The notes under the pieces are model-generated. The model was not told the origin of the DNA. It saw only the letters and a list, made by a program, of their open reading frames with translations, and did no database searches. The position numbers and the translations under genes were made by a program. This document shows, piece after piece, positions 27,319 through 36,907 of a DNA stretch of 64,000 nt (position 1 is the first letter of the stretch; every line of letters starts with the position of its first letter). The DNA lies in assembly GCA_040255675.1 (NCBI GenBank), contig JBDZVM010000001.1, forward strand, positions 178,171-242,170, in the 5' to 3' direction. The DNA comes from JBDZVM01 sp040255675. Its GTDB lineage: Bacteria; Actinomycetota; Actinomycetes; Acidothermales; Acidothermaceae.

Positions 27319-28227
27319 ATGACTACCTCTCCTGCTCGTTCCGTCGGCGGCTTCGCGCGGGACATGGACATCATGGAAGCCCTCGCGAGCGCCATGGCGA
27401 CCACCCGTGAGGGACTGCGGTTAACCGACCTGGTAACCGTGTCGGGGCGTGAAAAGAGTCAGCTGTCCCGCGCCCTGTCGCGGCTGGAGTCCGCCGGTCT
27501 CGTGACCCGCGATGACAGCAGCCGGCGGTGGGTTCTTGGCTGGCAGCTCTACCATTTCGCAGCCCTGACCGCCGAGGCCCGGCTCGTCGGTCTGGCCCAA
27601 GACGTGATGCGTCACGTCGTCCTGCAGCTCGACGAGACGGTCCACCTATGTGTCCTGCGGGGCACCGCCGCGATCACCTTGCACAGCGAGGTTCCGCAGC
27701 ACAGCTTCCGCCCGTCGTGGGTCGGTGCGGCCGCGCCGGCCCATTCGATTACTGCCGGACGTGTCCTGTTGGCGGAATGGACAGACGAGGAATTGACTGC
27801 GGCCTATCCCGAACAATTGCCGGACGTTCCTCCGACCGGACGCATCCGCACGCGAAAAGCGCTTCTCGAGGAATGTGCGCGGATTCGCAAGCGCGGATAT
27901 GCCCTGGTCGACGAGGAATTCGAGGCCGGGTTGGTTGGTGCTAGCGCGGCCGTATACGACTTCCGCGGGATCGCGATTGCCTCCCTCAATGTGTCGGCGT
28001 CCAAGCAAAGTCTGACGAACAAACTCGAAGCGGCCGGCGAATACATGGCCCGGGCCGCGAAAACGCTATCCACCCAACTCGGCTGGTTGCCGGCCGCACG
28101 ACGCGCCACCCCTGAGGCGACAACGCCGACGCGGCCGTCTCCGGCCGCGAAACCCCGCCCGCGCCCGTCCCGCGCCGCAACGCCGTACCGGTCGCGCTCA
28201 CGAGTTCTGCGCGACGGTGACCGTTAG
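27319..28227 (+). CDS. IclR family transcriptional regulator
   Basis: A 302-aa regulator with an N-terminal winged HTH (LTDLVTVSGREKSQLSRALSRLESAGLV, residues ~34-60) and an IclR effector domain (AHSITAGRVLLAEW, then YALVDEEFEAGLVGASAAVYDF). A Pro/Arg/Ala-rich tail of about 35 residues follows, longer than usual. It is divergent from the dehydratase operon and likely controls it. Its last 30 bp overlap the 3' end of the convergent ferredoxin gene. Confidence 0.9.
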   Translation: MTTSPARSVGGFARDMDIMEALASAMATTREGLRLTDLVTVSGREKSQLSRALSRLESAGLVTRDDSSRRWVLGWQLYHFAALTAEARLVGLAQDVMRHVVLQLDETVHLCVLRGTAAITLHSEVPQHSFRPSWVGAAAPAHSITAGRVLLAEWTDEELTAAYPEQLPDVPPTGRIRTRKALLEECARIRKRGYALVDEEFEAGLVGASAAVYDFRGIAIASLNVSASKQSLTNKLEAAGEYMARAAKTLSTQLGWLPAARRATPEATTPTRPSPAAKPRPRPSRAATPYRSRSRVLRDGDR

Positions 28228-28515
28228 TCCGTCCAGTTCGGGACGAACCTTGATCTGACAGCTCAGCCGACTCCCGGGCTCGTCGTCCTCGAAGATTCCG
28301 AGCATGTCGAGTTCCTCGCTGCCCGGCTCAGGAATCCTGTCTATCCACGCCTCGTCCACGAAGACGTGGCAGGTTCCGCATGCCATTTCGCCGCCGCACT
28401 CGCCGATAATTCCGGGGACCCCGTTCTTAATCGCGGTACGCATCATGGAGTCCGAGTCGACCGCGTCGACCTCGCATATGTGCCCGTCGCTGGTGACAAA
28501 GCGCACTTTCGTCAT
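28198..28515 (-). CDS. [2Fe-2S] ferredoxin, adrenodoxin/putidaredoxin type
   Basis: A 105-aa electron carrier. Cluster ligands are Cys40, Cys46, Cys49 and Cys86 (GECGGEMACGTCH and RLSCQIKV), the C-x5-C-x2-C-x36-C spacing of P450-linked ferredoxins. It lies 13 bp downstream of the P450 gene and 1.3 kb from the reductase gene, completing a class I P450 redox chain. The last 30 bp overlap the convergent iclR. Confidence 0.95.
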   Translation of the reverse strand: MTKVRFVTSDGHICEVDAVDSDSMMRTAIKNGVPGIIGECGGEMACGTCHVFVDEAWIDRIPEPGSEELDMLGIFEDDEPGSRLSCQIKVRPELDGLTVTVAQNS

Positions 28516-28528
28516 TTGTCGCGCTCCG

Positions 28529-29821
28529 TCACCGCGTCGCCGTGTCCACCGGGGTGTACTCGACCTTCATGGATGAGAATCCGGTGACGTTGTAGTCCGG
28601 GATCCAGTACGGGGCGGCGTCGGGCGCGAGCGTGAGATCCGGAAGCGCGGTGAATAACCTCGAGAACAGGGTCTTAAGTTCCAACCGCGCCAGGTTACGT
28701 CCCAGGCAGCCGTGAATGCCCTTGCCGAACCCCAGGTGCTCGTTCGGGGATCGAGTGATGTCGAACTTGAGCGGGTCGTCAAACACGGACTCGTCCAGGT
28801 TCGCCGATCCCAGCAGGCCGATGACCCAATCCCCGGAGTGCATCTTCTGGCCGCCGAATTCGGTGTCCTCGTTGCAGATTCGCAGCCGCGTACGCGACGG
28901 CGAGACCCACCGCAAAACCTCGTCGACGGCCGAACCAACCAGCCCCGGAGTCGCGGCCAGCAGTTCGCGCTGATCGGGATGCGTGATAAACAGCCACGTC
29001 CCGACCGCGGCCGCATTGCGGGTCGTCTCCAGGCCGGCGGCGATGATGACCGAGAACCACGTCTTGATCTCGTGCAGACTGAGCAGGTCACCGTCGACCC
29101 GGATCGTCCCGATCAGCGTAGCGAAGTCGTCCTTCGGCTCGCGGCGCCGGCTTTGGGCCAGTTCGCTGCAGTAGTCGAGCACCTCAGTGATCCCAACGTC
29201 GAACGTCTTGATGCGATCGTTGTCGATCATCCATCGCGGGTCGGCAGGCGTCCGCCATCGCGACGTGGCGCGCCGCAGTTTCTCCCAGTCGGATTCTGGG
29301 ACGCCGAGCAGGCTCATGATGACGCGAACCGGGAGCTCACCCGCGACTTCGGCGACAAAATCGCACGAACCCGTTGGGCCCACCTCGCGAATGATCCCGT
29401 CGACGGTTGCGCGAATGGAGTCCGCCATCTTCGCGACCATCGGGGCGCTGAAGTGCTTGTTCACCGGACGGCGGTAGACGTTGTGCAACGGGTTGTCCAT
29501 GGCCGAGATGCTCACGTCCCACCCCTGTGCGTGCCGGACCTCTGGCGTCCGGCGCTCGGGCGAGTTTGGTGCGCGGGTATCCCATCGGGAGCTGAACAGC
29601 CGGTCGTTCGTCAGGTAATCGGAGACGTCGCTATATCTGGACAAGGTCCAGTGGTGCCGCCCGAAGCTGTCATTCTCGGTCCAGTGCACGGGGTCCTCGG
29701 CGCGAAGCCGCGCGAAACCCGCGACATATCGATCCCGGTCGCCGTACCACTCCGGGTTCAACAACCCGTTGTCAATCTCTTCCCACGATCCGCCCATTCG
29801 ACCGCACCCGCTTTCGTTCAT
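28529..29821 (-). CDS. cytochrome P450
   Basis: A 430-aa soluble bacterial P450. The I-helix oxygen-activation motif is AGLETT (262-267), ExxR is E301-R304 (EVLRWVSPSR) and the heme thiolate is Cys372 in GFGKGIHGCLGRNLARLE. It is flanked by its own ferredoxin and ferredoxin reductase and follows four genes of an OpuC-type importer on the same strand. The likely task is therefore oxidation or oxidative demethylation of an imported small compound. The CYP family cannot be assigned here. Confidence 0.95.
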   Translation of the reverse strand: MNESGCGRMGGSWEEIDNGLLNPEWYGDRDRYVAGFARLRAEDPVHWTENDSFGRHHWTLSRYSDVSDYLTNDRLFSSRWDTRAPNSPERRTPEVRHAQGWDVSISAMDNPLHNVYRRPVNKHFSAPMVAKMADSIRATVDGIIREVGPTGSCDFVAEVAGELPVRVIMSLLGVPESDWEKLRRATSRWRTPADPRWMIDNDRIKTFDVGITEVLDYCSELAQSRRREPKDDFATLIGTIRVDGDLLSLHEIKTWFSVIIAAGLETTRNAAAVGTWLFITHPDQRELLAATPGLVGSAVDEVLRWVSPSRTRLRICNEDTEFGGQKMHSGDWVIGLLGSANLDESVFDDPLKFDITRSPNEHLGFGKGIHGCLGRNLARLELKTLFSRLFTALPDLTLAPDAAPYWIPDYNVTGFSSMKVEYTPVDTATR

Positions 29822-29856
29822 TGGACTCGACAGTCATCTGCGACCGCGTCGTCTGA

Positions 29857-31080
29857 CTATTTCGTTAGCAACCCGAGCTTTTTCGCGTCGCGGTTTCGCA
29901 GCACGTCCGGATCGACGATCATCCCGGACTCGATTGCACGCCTGCCGTGGACGAAGTCGGATGCCCGGTTGATGCAGTCGATGGCGACCATGCGACCATT
30001 CGCGAGGTAGACGACGCTGAAGGCACCTGTGTGCGGATCTCCCAGGACGACTTCTTCGTCGTAGTCCCGGGTTAGTCCGGCGGTGCGCCATTTCGTGTCG
30101 TACTGATGCGACCAGAACCAGGGGGCGCCGGCTTTCGGGGCCGGCGCGCCGGCGATCGCCGCTGCCACGGAACGCCCGTGGGCGACCGCTGACGGAACCG
30201 ACTCCAGCCGCTCGTGCGTTGCGCCCCCGATGACGCGCTCGGCCGCGTCACCGGCGGCGTAGACGTCCGGCAGGGTGGTGGCTCCGCGCTCGTCGGTCAG
30301 CACGCCGGTCTCGCAGGCCGCTCCGGCCTCGCGCAGGGGCCTGACGGACGGTGTGATGCCGACGCCGACCAGCACTAGGTCACAGGAGATCACGTCGCCA
30401 CCGGATACGACCACACCGCAGACGTCACGGCCTCTACCCGCGAAGCCATTGACGCTGCTGCCGAGGCGAAGGTCGACCCCGTGCTCGCGATGCATCCCCT
30501 CATAAAACTCGGAGACGGTCGGGCAGGTCACCCGCGTCAGCAGGGACGGCGCCGCTTCGATCACCGACACCTCCACGCCCAGGCTGCGGCACGCGGCCGC
30601 GACCTCGAGGCCGATGTGGCCGCCACCGACCACGGCGACCCGAGACGCGGCTCGAATTCGCCGGCGCAGCCTGTCGGCCTCGCCGAACGAATGCAGCGAG
30701 AACACCCCGTCTAGGTCAATCCCTTCAAGTTCGGGCCGCCGGGCGTGTGCGCCAGCCGCCCAGACCAGGGTCCCGTACTCGATCTCGCCCTGGGTCGAGG
30801 TACCCAGTCGGTGCGACTCGGCGTCGACGACCTCCACCCGCGTGCCGAGCATCAAATCGATCCGATTTGCCGACCAGTACGTGGTCGGCTTGAGCAGGAA
30901 ATCGTCCAACTCCACTTCACTGCGAAGGAATCCCTTCGACAGCGGCGGCCTCTCGTAGGGCATTTCGTCTTCGGCCGAGACCAGCAGCACCGTGCCCGGG
31001 AAGGCGCACTCACGCAGCGAGTGCGCAACCTGGACCCCCGCGTGGCCCGCCCCAACGATGACGACTTCCCACCTACGCAT
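29857..31080 (-). CDS. NAD(P)H:ferredoxin reductase, FAD-dependent (putidaredoxin reductase type)
   Basis: A 407-aa FAD/NAD(P)-linked reductase. FAD-binding VIVGAGHAGVQVAHSLRE is at residues 7-24, the NAD-binding Rossmann VAVVGGGHIGLEVAAAC near 150, and the second FAD motif LPDVYAAGDAAE near 270. It is 35 bp upstream of the P450 and 23 bp downstream of the permease gene. It should pass electrons from NAD(P)H to the [2Fe-2S] ferredoxin at 28198. Confidence 0.94.
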   Translation of the reverse strand: MRRWEVVIVGAGHAGVQVAHSLRECAFPGTVLLVSAEDEMPYERPPLSKGFLRSEVELDDFLLKPTTYWSANRIDLMLGTRVEVVDAESHRLGTSTQGEIEYGTLVWAAGAHARRPELEGIDLDGVFSLHSFGEADRLRRRIRAASRVAVVGGGHIGLEVAAACRSLGVEVSVIEAAPSLLTRVTCPTVSEFYEGMHREHGVDLRLGSSVNGFAGRGRDVCGVVVSGGDVISCDLVLVGVGITPSVRPLREAGAACETGVLTDERGATTLPDVYAAGDAAERVIGGATHERLESVPSAVAHGRSVAAAIAGAPAPKAGAPWFWSHQYDTKWRTAGLTRDYDEEVVLGDPHTGAFSVVYLANGRMVAIDCINRASDFVHGRRAIESGMIVDPDVLRNRDAKKLGLLTK

Positions 31081-31103
31081 GTGGCCGGTCCGCTCTGCGG
31101 CGC

Positions 31104-31790
31104 CTATACATTGGCGCTTCCGGCCATCCGGCGGTGTCCCTTGCGCAGGCCGACGGGCGTCACCATTTGCTGCACTTTCGCCAGCAACGCCTGTGCTAAC
31201 AGGGCGAGTACAACCACCAGGACCGCGCCGGCCACCTGGTACTTGGGCATGTTCGTGTCGTAGCCCCGGAAGACCAACAGGCCCAGCCCACCCGCGCCCG
31301 CGTACGCCGCGATCGTGGCCGTGGCGATGATCTGCACCGCCGCGCTGCGGACGCCCGACGCGATCAGGGGCAGGCCGAGCGGTATCTCAATCCGGCGGAT
31401 GATCTGCCAGCCGGTCATGCCCATCCCGGCGGCCGCCTCCACCGCCCCGGCACTCGCCTCCGCGATCCCGAGGTAGGTGTTGGTGAGGACCTGGGGCAAC
31501 GCGAACAGCACCAGCGTGATCGTGAGTGTGGCGAGGTTGACGCCCCATTCGCTGACCGCGAACAGCACGACGATCCCGAATGCCGGCACAGCCCGGCCGA
31601 TTCCGACCAGGCCGAGGACGAGCGCCTCGCCGCGGTGTAAGTGTCCCAGGACGATTCCGAGCGGAAGCCCGATCGCGATCGTCGCGCCGAGCGCTGCGCC
31701 GGTGTATTCGAGGTGCTGGGCAAGCAGGACGAGAATTCCGCTGGGACCCGTCCAGTTCGACCAGTCCAGCAAATAGCTGAGCCAGCTCAT
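31104..31790 (-). CDS. OpuC/ProU-type ABC transporter permease (second)
   Basis: A 228-aa inner-membrane permease with about six helices. The permease coupling loop is EAAAGMGMTGWQIIRRIEIPLGLPLI (printed in two parts: EAAAGMGMTGWQ and RRIEIPLGLP). It belongs to the quaternary-ammonium (glycine betaine/choline/carnitine) importer class. ATG at 31790 overlaps the previous permease stop by 4 bp. It pairs with the 31787 permease as a heterodimer. Confidence 0.93.
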   Translation of the reverse strand: MSWLSYLLDWSNWTGPSGILVLLAQHLEYTGAALGATIAIGLPLGIVLGHLHRGEALVLGLVGIGRAVPAFGIVVLFAVSEWGVNLATLTITLVLFALPQVLTNTYLGIAEASAGAVEAAAGMGMTGWQIIRRIEIPLGLPLIASGVRSAAVQIIATATIAAYAGAGGLGLLVFRGYDTNMPKYQVAGAVLVVVLALLAQALLAKVQQMVTPVGLRKGHRRMAGSANV

Positions 31791-32467
31791 GACGTCGCTC
31801 CTCGGCCGATCCGATTCCAGCGAGTGACGAGTTTCCCGATCACCAGGATCAGGACGTCGAACGCCAGCGCGATCACGATGATCCCGACGACCGCGTCGAC
31901 GACCTCTTGCTTGTACAGGTTGTTGGAGTATCCGACCGTCAGCGTCTCCCCCAAACCGCCGTGCGAGAGCGCGAACGCCGCGATGACCTGACCCACAGTG
32001 CTGACCGTGGCCACGCGAGCGCCGCCGAATATCGTCGGCAACGCCAATGGCATTTCGACCGTCAGCAGCCGACGGACGCCTCCGTAGCCTAATCCTTCGG
32101 CCGCTTCTACCGCCGAGGCCGGAACCGACCGCAGGCCGTCCAATATCGCGCGGACCAGAATTAACTGTGTGTACAGCACCAGGCCGATGATCGGCCCGAC
32201 CATCGACAGACCCGTAAACGGAAGCAGCAACGAGAACAACGCGATGCTGGGCACCGAATATATGGTGTCTGCCGCCCCCACGATAAGGCCCTCGAAACGA
32301 GGATACCGGCGAACCATCAAGGCCAGCGCGAATGCCAATATGAAGCCGAGCGCGACGCTGACGGCCGTAAGCTCAATATGTTCCATGGTGCTGTGGATGA
32401 ACGCCTGGCGCTGGCCCGGGTCCCTGAGAAATTCGAGGCTAAACCAAGGATTGTTATTGCCGCCCAA
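31787..32467 (-). CDS. OpuC/ProU-type ABC transporter permease (first)
   Basis: A 226-aa permease with about six helices and the coupling loop AAEGLGYGGVRRLLTVEMPLA. It overlaps the ATPase gene by 14 bp and the second permease by 4 bp. The transporter order here is binding protein, ATPase, permease, permease, as one transcript that continues into the P450 genes. Confidence 0.93.
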   Translation of the reverse strand: MGGNNNPWFSLEFLRDPGQRQAFIHSTMEHIELTAVSVALGFILAFALALMVRRYPRFEGLIVGAADTIYSVPSIALFSLLLPFTGLSMVGPIIGLVLYTQLILVRAILDGLRSVPASAVEAAEGLGYGGVRRLLTVEMPLALPTIFGGARVATVSTVGQVIAAFALSHGGLGETLTVGYSNNLYKQEVVDAVVGIIVIALAFDVLILVIGKLVTRWNRIGRGATS

Positions 32468-33740
32468 CGACGGTCACGTCCTTAGCGTATGAGTGCGCCA
32501 CGGCGTCGTCGCTTCCGCGGCCGGGTTGCCGCAGGGCGGCGACCGATCGGCGGAACGCAGCGTGCAGCAGCGGCAGCGTCAGCACCCCTATGTAGCGCTG
32601 GGTGTCCGGTTGCACGACCGCCAGCAACGGGCAGTCCCCGTCGAGGATCCTGGACATCGCGTCGCTGAGCGTCGATCCGATCGGGACGGTCGACTCCAAA
32701 GGCCGTATCCGGCCCCGCAGATCGCCGGTGCCGCCCACGTGGTCTCGGGTGGACCACCCCACGACGCGCCCGTCCGCCCCGAGCGCCATCACGACTTCGT
32801 CGAGGTCCACGGTGGACGGCACAGGGTCCTCACCCGCGTGCCGGTCGGCGCCGCTCGCCCGCTCGAGGCCGCCGCTAACGACGACCTCCAGCGGCCGGCC
32901 GAGATCGTCGGGGCCGAGGGTTGCCCGGCCGAGACTCTGCGCGCTCCTCTCCGTACCTACGAACTCCCTGACGAAGCTCGTGGCGGGATTGCTCAGTATC
33001 GCGGCCGGGCTGTCGTACTGCTCCAGCTTCGCGGCGTCCCGGAAGATCGCAATTCGGTCAGCCATCAGGATGGCCTCATCGATGTCGTGGGTCACCATCA
33101 CGATCGTCTTGTGGAGATCGCACTGGATCCGGATGAACTCCTTCTGGAGCTTTCCCCGCGCGATGGGGTCTAGCGCCGAGAACGGCTCGTCCATTAGTAA
33201 GACCGGAGGGTCCGCAGCGAGAGCGCGCGCGACGCCTACGCGTTGTTGCTGCCCACCCGACAGTTCGCCGGGATACCGGGAGCCGAAGCGGTCAGGATCG
33301 AGGCCAACCAGCCTGAGCATCTCGTCAGCGCGCTCACGCTGCTTGTGTCGACTCCACCCGAGCAGGCGCGGAACGGCCGAGACGTTCGCCCGCACGGACT
33401 CGTGGGGGAACAAGCCGATCTGCTGGATGACGTAGCCGATGCTCCGTCTCAGGTCGACTCTTCGCTGAAGGGTCACGTTTGTGCCGTCGACGAGGATCGT
33501 CCCGGATGTCGGCTCGATCAGACGGTTGATCATCTTCAGGGTCGTGGTCTTGCCGCAGCCGGATGGTCCGACGAAGCACACCAGCTCACCGCGGTGGATG
33601 TCGAGCGTGATCCCATCAACCGCGAAGGATCCGGTGCCGTACTGCTTTCGGACGTCACGGAGTGATATCGCGGGTTGCTGGCCCGGTTCGCCCGCGCCGC
33701 CGGCGGCGATGTGGCCCTCAGCGAAAGTCACCGAGATCAA
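32454..33740 (-). CDS. OpuCA-type ABC transporter ATP-binding protein with CBS region
   Basis: A 428-aa ATPase. Walker A GPSGCGKTTT, signature LSGGQQQRVGVARAL, Walker B VLLMDEPF and switch VTHDIDEA are intact. The segment after the ATPase (about 280-400) includes CBS-like sequence (GSTLSDAMSRILDGDCPLLAVV), which in OpuA/OpuCA relatives senses ionic strength or nucleotides. GTG/ATG overlap with the binding-protein gene is 4 bp. It powers uptake of a quaternary amine or similar osmolyte. Confidence 0.93.
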   Translation of the reverse strand: MISVTFAEGHIAAGGAGEPGQQPAISLRDVRKQYGTGSFAVDGITLDIHRGELVCFVGPSGCGKTTTLKMINRLIEPTSGTILVDGTNVTLQRRVDLRRSIGYVIQQIGLFPHESVRANVSAVPRLLGWSRHKQRERADEMLRLVGLDPDRFGSRYPGELSGGQQQRVGVARALAADPPVLLMDEPFSALDPIARGKLQKEFIRIQCDLHKTIVMVTHDIDEAILMADRIAIFRDAAKLEQYDSPAAILSNPATSFVREFVGTERSAQSLGRATLGPDDLGRPLEVVVSGGLERASGADRHAGEDPVPSTVDLDEVVMALGADGRVVGWSTRDHVGGTGDLRGRIRPLESTVPIGSTLSDAMSRILDGDCPLLAVVQPDTQRYIGVLTLPLLHAAFRRSVAALRQPGRGSDDAVAHSYAKDVTVVGRQ

Positions 33741-34774
33741 CTCAGCTTGGCGTAGAGATCCTGGGCGGCCTTCGCAACCGGGACGCGCTCCACCTGCACC
33801 TGCTGGTTGGCCTCGTTGAGCAGGTCTTGCGTCAGCCGGGGCATAATCGCGTTAAGGACGTTGTCCAGAGCCGGGGAGTCCGCCTTGGCGTTGACCAGCG
33901 GCACCAGGTGGTCGGCGTGGTTGAGACCCTTGTCGTCCTGGAGGATCGTCACGGGGTTCGCGGCAAGTACACCGTCGCTGGAATCGAACTGGACCAGTTG
34001 CACCTTGTTATTGAGCAACTGGTCGACGCTCTGCTGGCTCGACAGCACGATCACCTTGAAGGCATTGACCTTCAACCCATACAGGGACTTCAGGCCAGCG
34101 AGGCAGTAGCTGCGGTCCTCACACTGCTGGATGCCCGCGACGGTGATGGGGTTCGTCTGCGAGTACGCGGCCAGGTCGCTCAGGCTCTTCAGGTTGTGCG
34201 CGTTAGCGAAGGCCGTGGCAACTCCGAAGGCGTAGTTGTCGGTCGCTGGCGCCTCGGCCAGGACGTTGATCCCCTTCTGGCCAGCGTACTTCTTGAGGTT
34301 AGCCAGGTTCTCTGCGTCGTTGCTGGTCGAGGTGCCCGCCTTGAAGTAGTCCAGCGCCGAGCTCGAGTACTCCGGGCTTACGTCCAGGTCGCCCTTGCTC
34401 AGCGCCGGCATCGACACCTCGCGGCCCTGGGTCTGCACGATCGATGCCTCGAACCCGGCCGCGTCGAGCGCGTCGGCGAGGACGTGCGCCATCAGTTGTC
34501 CCTCGGGGAATGCGGCAGCGTTGACCGTGATCTTCTGGCCGTTGCCCGACGTGCTGGCACTGGTCGTTGGGGCGTCCGACGGCGCTTGAGTCGCGCCGGC
34601 GGTGTTCGCGCTCGGGTTGCTGCTTCGCGACGCGGACGAACTCCCGCACGCCGCGAGGCTGAGGGCGACCACGCCGGCGAAGGTGGCAGCCAAGACCACC
34701 CGTGCTCGATGCGACGAGTTCTCGCGCCGCAAGGAGCGCGACTTGTGAAGGTACCGGGCGAACTTTTCTGACAT
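33737..34774 (-). CDS. OpuCC/ProX-type substrate-binding lipoprotein
   Basis: A 345-aa exported binding protein. A basic N-region, a hydrophobic stretch and lipobox LAAC (near residue 42) are followed by a Ser/Thr-rich linker and a type II periplasmic-binding domain (VNAAAFPEGQLMAHVLADAL, DVSPEYSSSALDYF). The YSSSALDY segment corresponds to the ligand-binding loop of the family. The cationic N-terminus is long (about 28 residues), so a later start is possible. It is the first gene of the importer-P450 operon; its ligand sets the pathway substrate but is not deducible from sequence. Confidence 0.92.
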   Translation of the reverse strand: MSEKFARYLHKSRSLRRENSSHRARVVLAATFAGVVALSLAACGSSSASRSSNPSANTAGATQAPSDAPTTSASTSGNGQKITVNAAAFPEGQLMAHVLADALDAAGFEASIVQTQGREVSMPALSKGDLDVSPEYSSSALDYFKAGTSTSNDAENLANLKKYAGQKGINVLAEAPATDNYAFGVATAFANAHNLKSLSDLAAYSQTNPITVAGIQQCEDRSYCLAGLKSLYGLKVNAFKVIVLSSQQSVDQLLNNKVQLVQFDSSDGVLAANPVTILQDDKGLNHADHLVPLVNAKADSPALDNVLNAIMPRLTQDLLNEANQQVQVERVPVAKAAQDLYAKLS

Positions 34775-35461
34775 CTAATCTCCCATAAGATTGATCGGTC
34801 GGCCTCGCCCTAAGGCGTCGGCCAGGTGGACCGGACTACTCGTTTTTCTTCGTCACGCAGATGCTCGGATTGGCCTAGGTCAGTGATTTCCGTATCCACG
34901 GCCGGTGTTCAGGTGTCGCTGATATCGCCGGATTGGCTAAACCGACGGCCACTTAGGCGAATCCCGGCACGGCAGACAATCGCAGTACACCGATGGGTCG
35001 TTTCCGGACCTACTAATGCTTTCGGGATGCCGCGATAACAGACACAATCCGTACGGGATGCCCCCATTTGTCGGATGTCGCGCGTATATAGTCGACCGAT
35101 CGCAGCAATGCGGCTCTTCACGCTCATCGCCATTACTTCCGGAATAGTGTTTCCGACGGCTTGGTCGGCCGGGATACCGCGATTACGACCACTGCTTCCA
35201 AAAATCGCGATGACTATGGCAAATCGCCTCCCGACGTGCGCAATGTCAGTGTCGTTGGTCTCAGGACCATATCCAGTGGTCCATCTAGTTTCAACAGGCG
35301 CCGTCTAATGTTGCTGTAATCGCAACTACCAGGAGTCGGCACAGGCCGTCGCCCAATGCCGCTGGCGCGCCGAAAAGCGCTGCAGCACCGCGTTTACACC
35401 GCAGCTGCGTCAGTCATGACCGTTTCTGGGCACCGCGGCGGCACGCGCCGGTGAGGCGGCT
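34775..35461. other. 687-bp intergenic region, no gene seen
   Basis: Upstream of the importer-P450 operon and downstream of the second aldehyde dehydrogenase. GC content is visibly lower than in the neighbours (for example around 35100-35300), as expected for regulatory DNA. It should hold the promoter of the minus-strand importer operon. No reading frame with protein-like composition, and no identifiable operator or terminator. Confidence 0.5.
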
Positions 35462-36907
35462 TCACCAACTCGTCGCGACGTACGTGGTTTCCAAGTACGC
35501 GTCGATGCCCTCGTAACCGCCTTCGCGGCCGAGCCCTGACTGCTTGACGCCGCCGAACGGTGCGGCGGGGTCGGAGACCAACCCGCGGTTGAGGCCGACC
35601 ATGCCGACGTCGAGCCGTTCGCATAGCCGCAGGCCGCGCGCAAGATCGCTCGTGTAGACGTAGCCGGTCAGGCCCATCTCGGTGTTGTTCGCGACGTCGA
35701 TCGCGTCGTCCTCGTCGCGAACCGCGATGATCGGCGCAACCGGCCCGAAGATCTCCTCAGTCGCGGCTGCGGAGTCGCGGGGGACACCGGACAGAACGGT
35801 GGCCGGGTAGAAGAACCCCGGCCCATCGTGCCGCGTGCCGCCAAGCACGGCGTGCGCCCCCGCCGCGATCGTGCGCTCAACCTTCTCGGCGATCCCGGTC
35901 ACCGCGCGCTGGTTCACCATCGGTCCAAGCTGCGTGCTCTCGTCAGTACCTGGGCCCATGCGCAGCTGCGACATCCGGGCGGCGAGCTTTGCCGAGAATT
36001 GATCGAGCACGGAGTCTTGGACCAGGAAGCGGTTGGCGGCCGTGCACGCCTGTCCCCCATTGCGCGTCTTCGCCAGCATCGCCCCATCCACGGCGGCATC
36101 CAGGTCGGCGTCCTCCAGCACGATGAACGGGTCGTTGCCGCCGAGCTCCAGCGAAGTGTTCACGATACGGTCGGCGGCCTGGCGCAGCAGCAGCCGCCCG
36201 ACACCGGTCGACCCGGTGAACGACAGCTTGCGGACCCGCGCGTCGGCCAGGGCGGCTGCGGCGATCTCCCCAGGCCGATCGGTGGTCACGACGTTGACCA
36301 CGCCGACCGGCGCGCCGGCCTCGCCGAGGAGCTTGGCGACCAGCAGCGCCGTCAGCGGAGTGTCCTCGGCCGGCTTGAGGACGACGGTGCAGCCAGCCGC
36401 GAGCGCCGGCGCGATCTTGCGCGTGGCCATAGCGGCCGGGAAGTTCCAGGGAGTCAGCAGCAGGGCGACACCGACCGGCCTGCGGAACGTCAGGATGCGG
36501 TTCGCGCCGGACGGGGCGGTGCGCAGCGCGCCGTCGATCCGTACCGCCTCCTCGGCGAACCAGCGGAAGAACTCGGCCGCGTAGGTGACTTCGGCGCGGG
36601 AGTCGGCCAGTGACTTGCCCATCTCCAGCGACATGAGCCAGGCGAGCTCGTCGCGCGCGGCGAGCATCGCTTCGAACGACCGGCGCAGCACCTCACTCCG
36701 ATCCCGCGGTGAGGTCGCCGCCCACGCCGGCTGAGCGGCGGCCGCAGCGGAGATCGCCGCCTCGACGTCGTCGACCCCGGCCCGAGGTACCTCGCAAATC
36801 GGCCTTCCCGTCGACGGATCGAGCACCTCGAACGAGCCGGCGGAGCCTGTGACCCATTTGCCGTCGACGTACATCTCGCACGGGCTGCCGTTGGGAAGGG
36901 TCATCAC
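35462..36907 (-). CDS. aldehyde dehydrogenase, succinate-semialdehyde dehydrogenase-like
   Basis: A 481-aa ALDH with catalytic Asn155 (LTPWNFPAAM), Lys178 (VLKPAEDTP), Glu254 (LELGGNDP) and Cys288 (NGGQACTAAN). The GGNDPF segment and the ending FGGVKQSGLGREGGYEGIDAYLETTYV are typical of GabD/SSADH-type enzymes. It is a separate transcription unit, about 690 bp upstream of the binding-protein gene on the same strand. The substrate may be succinate semialdehyde or a related pathway aldehyde. Confidence 0.92.
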   Translation of the reverse strand: MMTLPNGSPCEMYVDGKWVTGSAGSFEVLDPSTGRPICEVPRAGVDDVEAAISAAAAAQPAWAATSPRDRSEVLRRSFEAMLAARDELAWLMSLEMGKSLADSRAEVTYAAEFFRWFAEEAVRIDGALRTAPSGANRILTFRRPVGVALLLTPWNFPAAMATRKIAPALAAGCTVVLKPAEDTPLTALLVAKLLGEAGAPVGVVNVVTTDRPGEIAAAALADARVRKLSFTGSTGVGRLLLRQAADRIVNTSLELGGNDPFIVLEDADLDAAVDGAMLAKTRNGGQACTAANRFLVQDSVLDQFSAKLAARMSQLRMGPGTDESTQLGPMVNQRAVTGIAEKVERTIAAGAHAVLGGTRHDGPGFFYPATVLSGVPRDSAAATEEIFGPVAPIIAVRDEDDAIDVANNTEMGLTGYVYTSDLARGLRLCERLDVGMVGLNRGLVSDPAAPFGGVKQSGLGREGGYEGIDAYLETTYVATSW

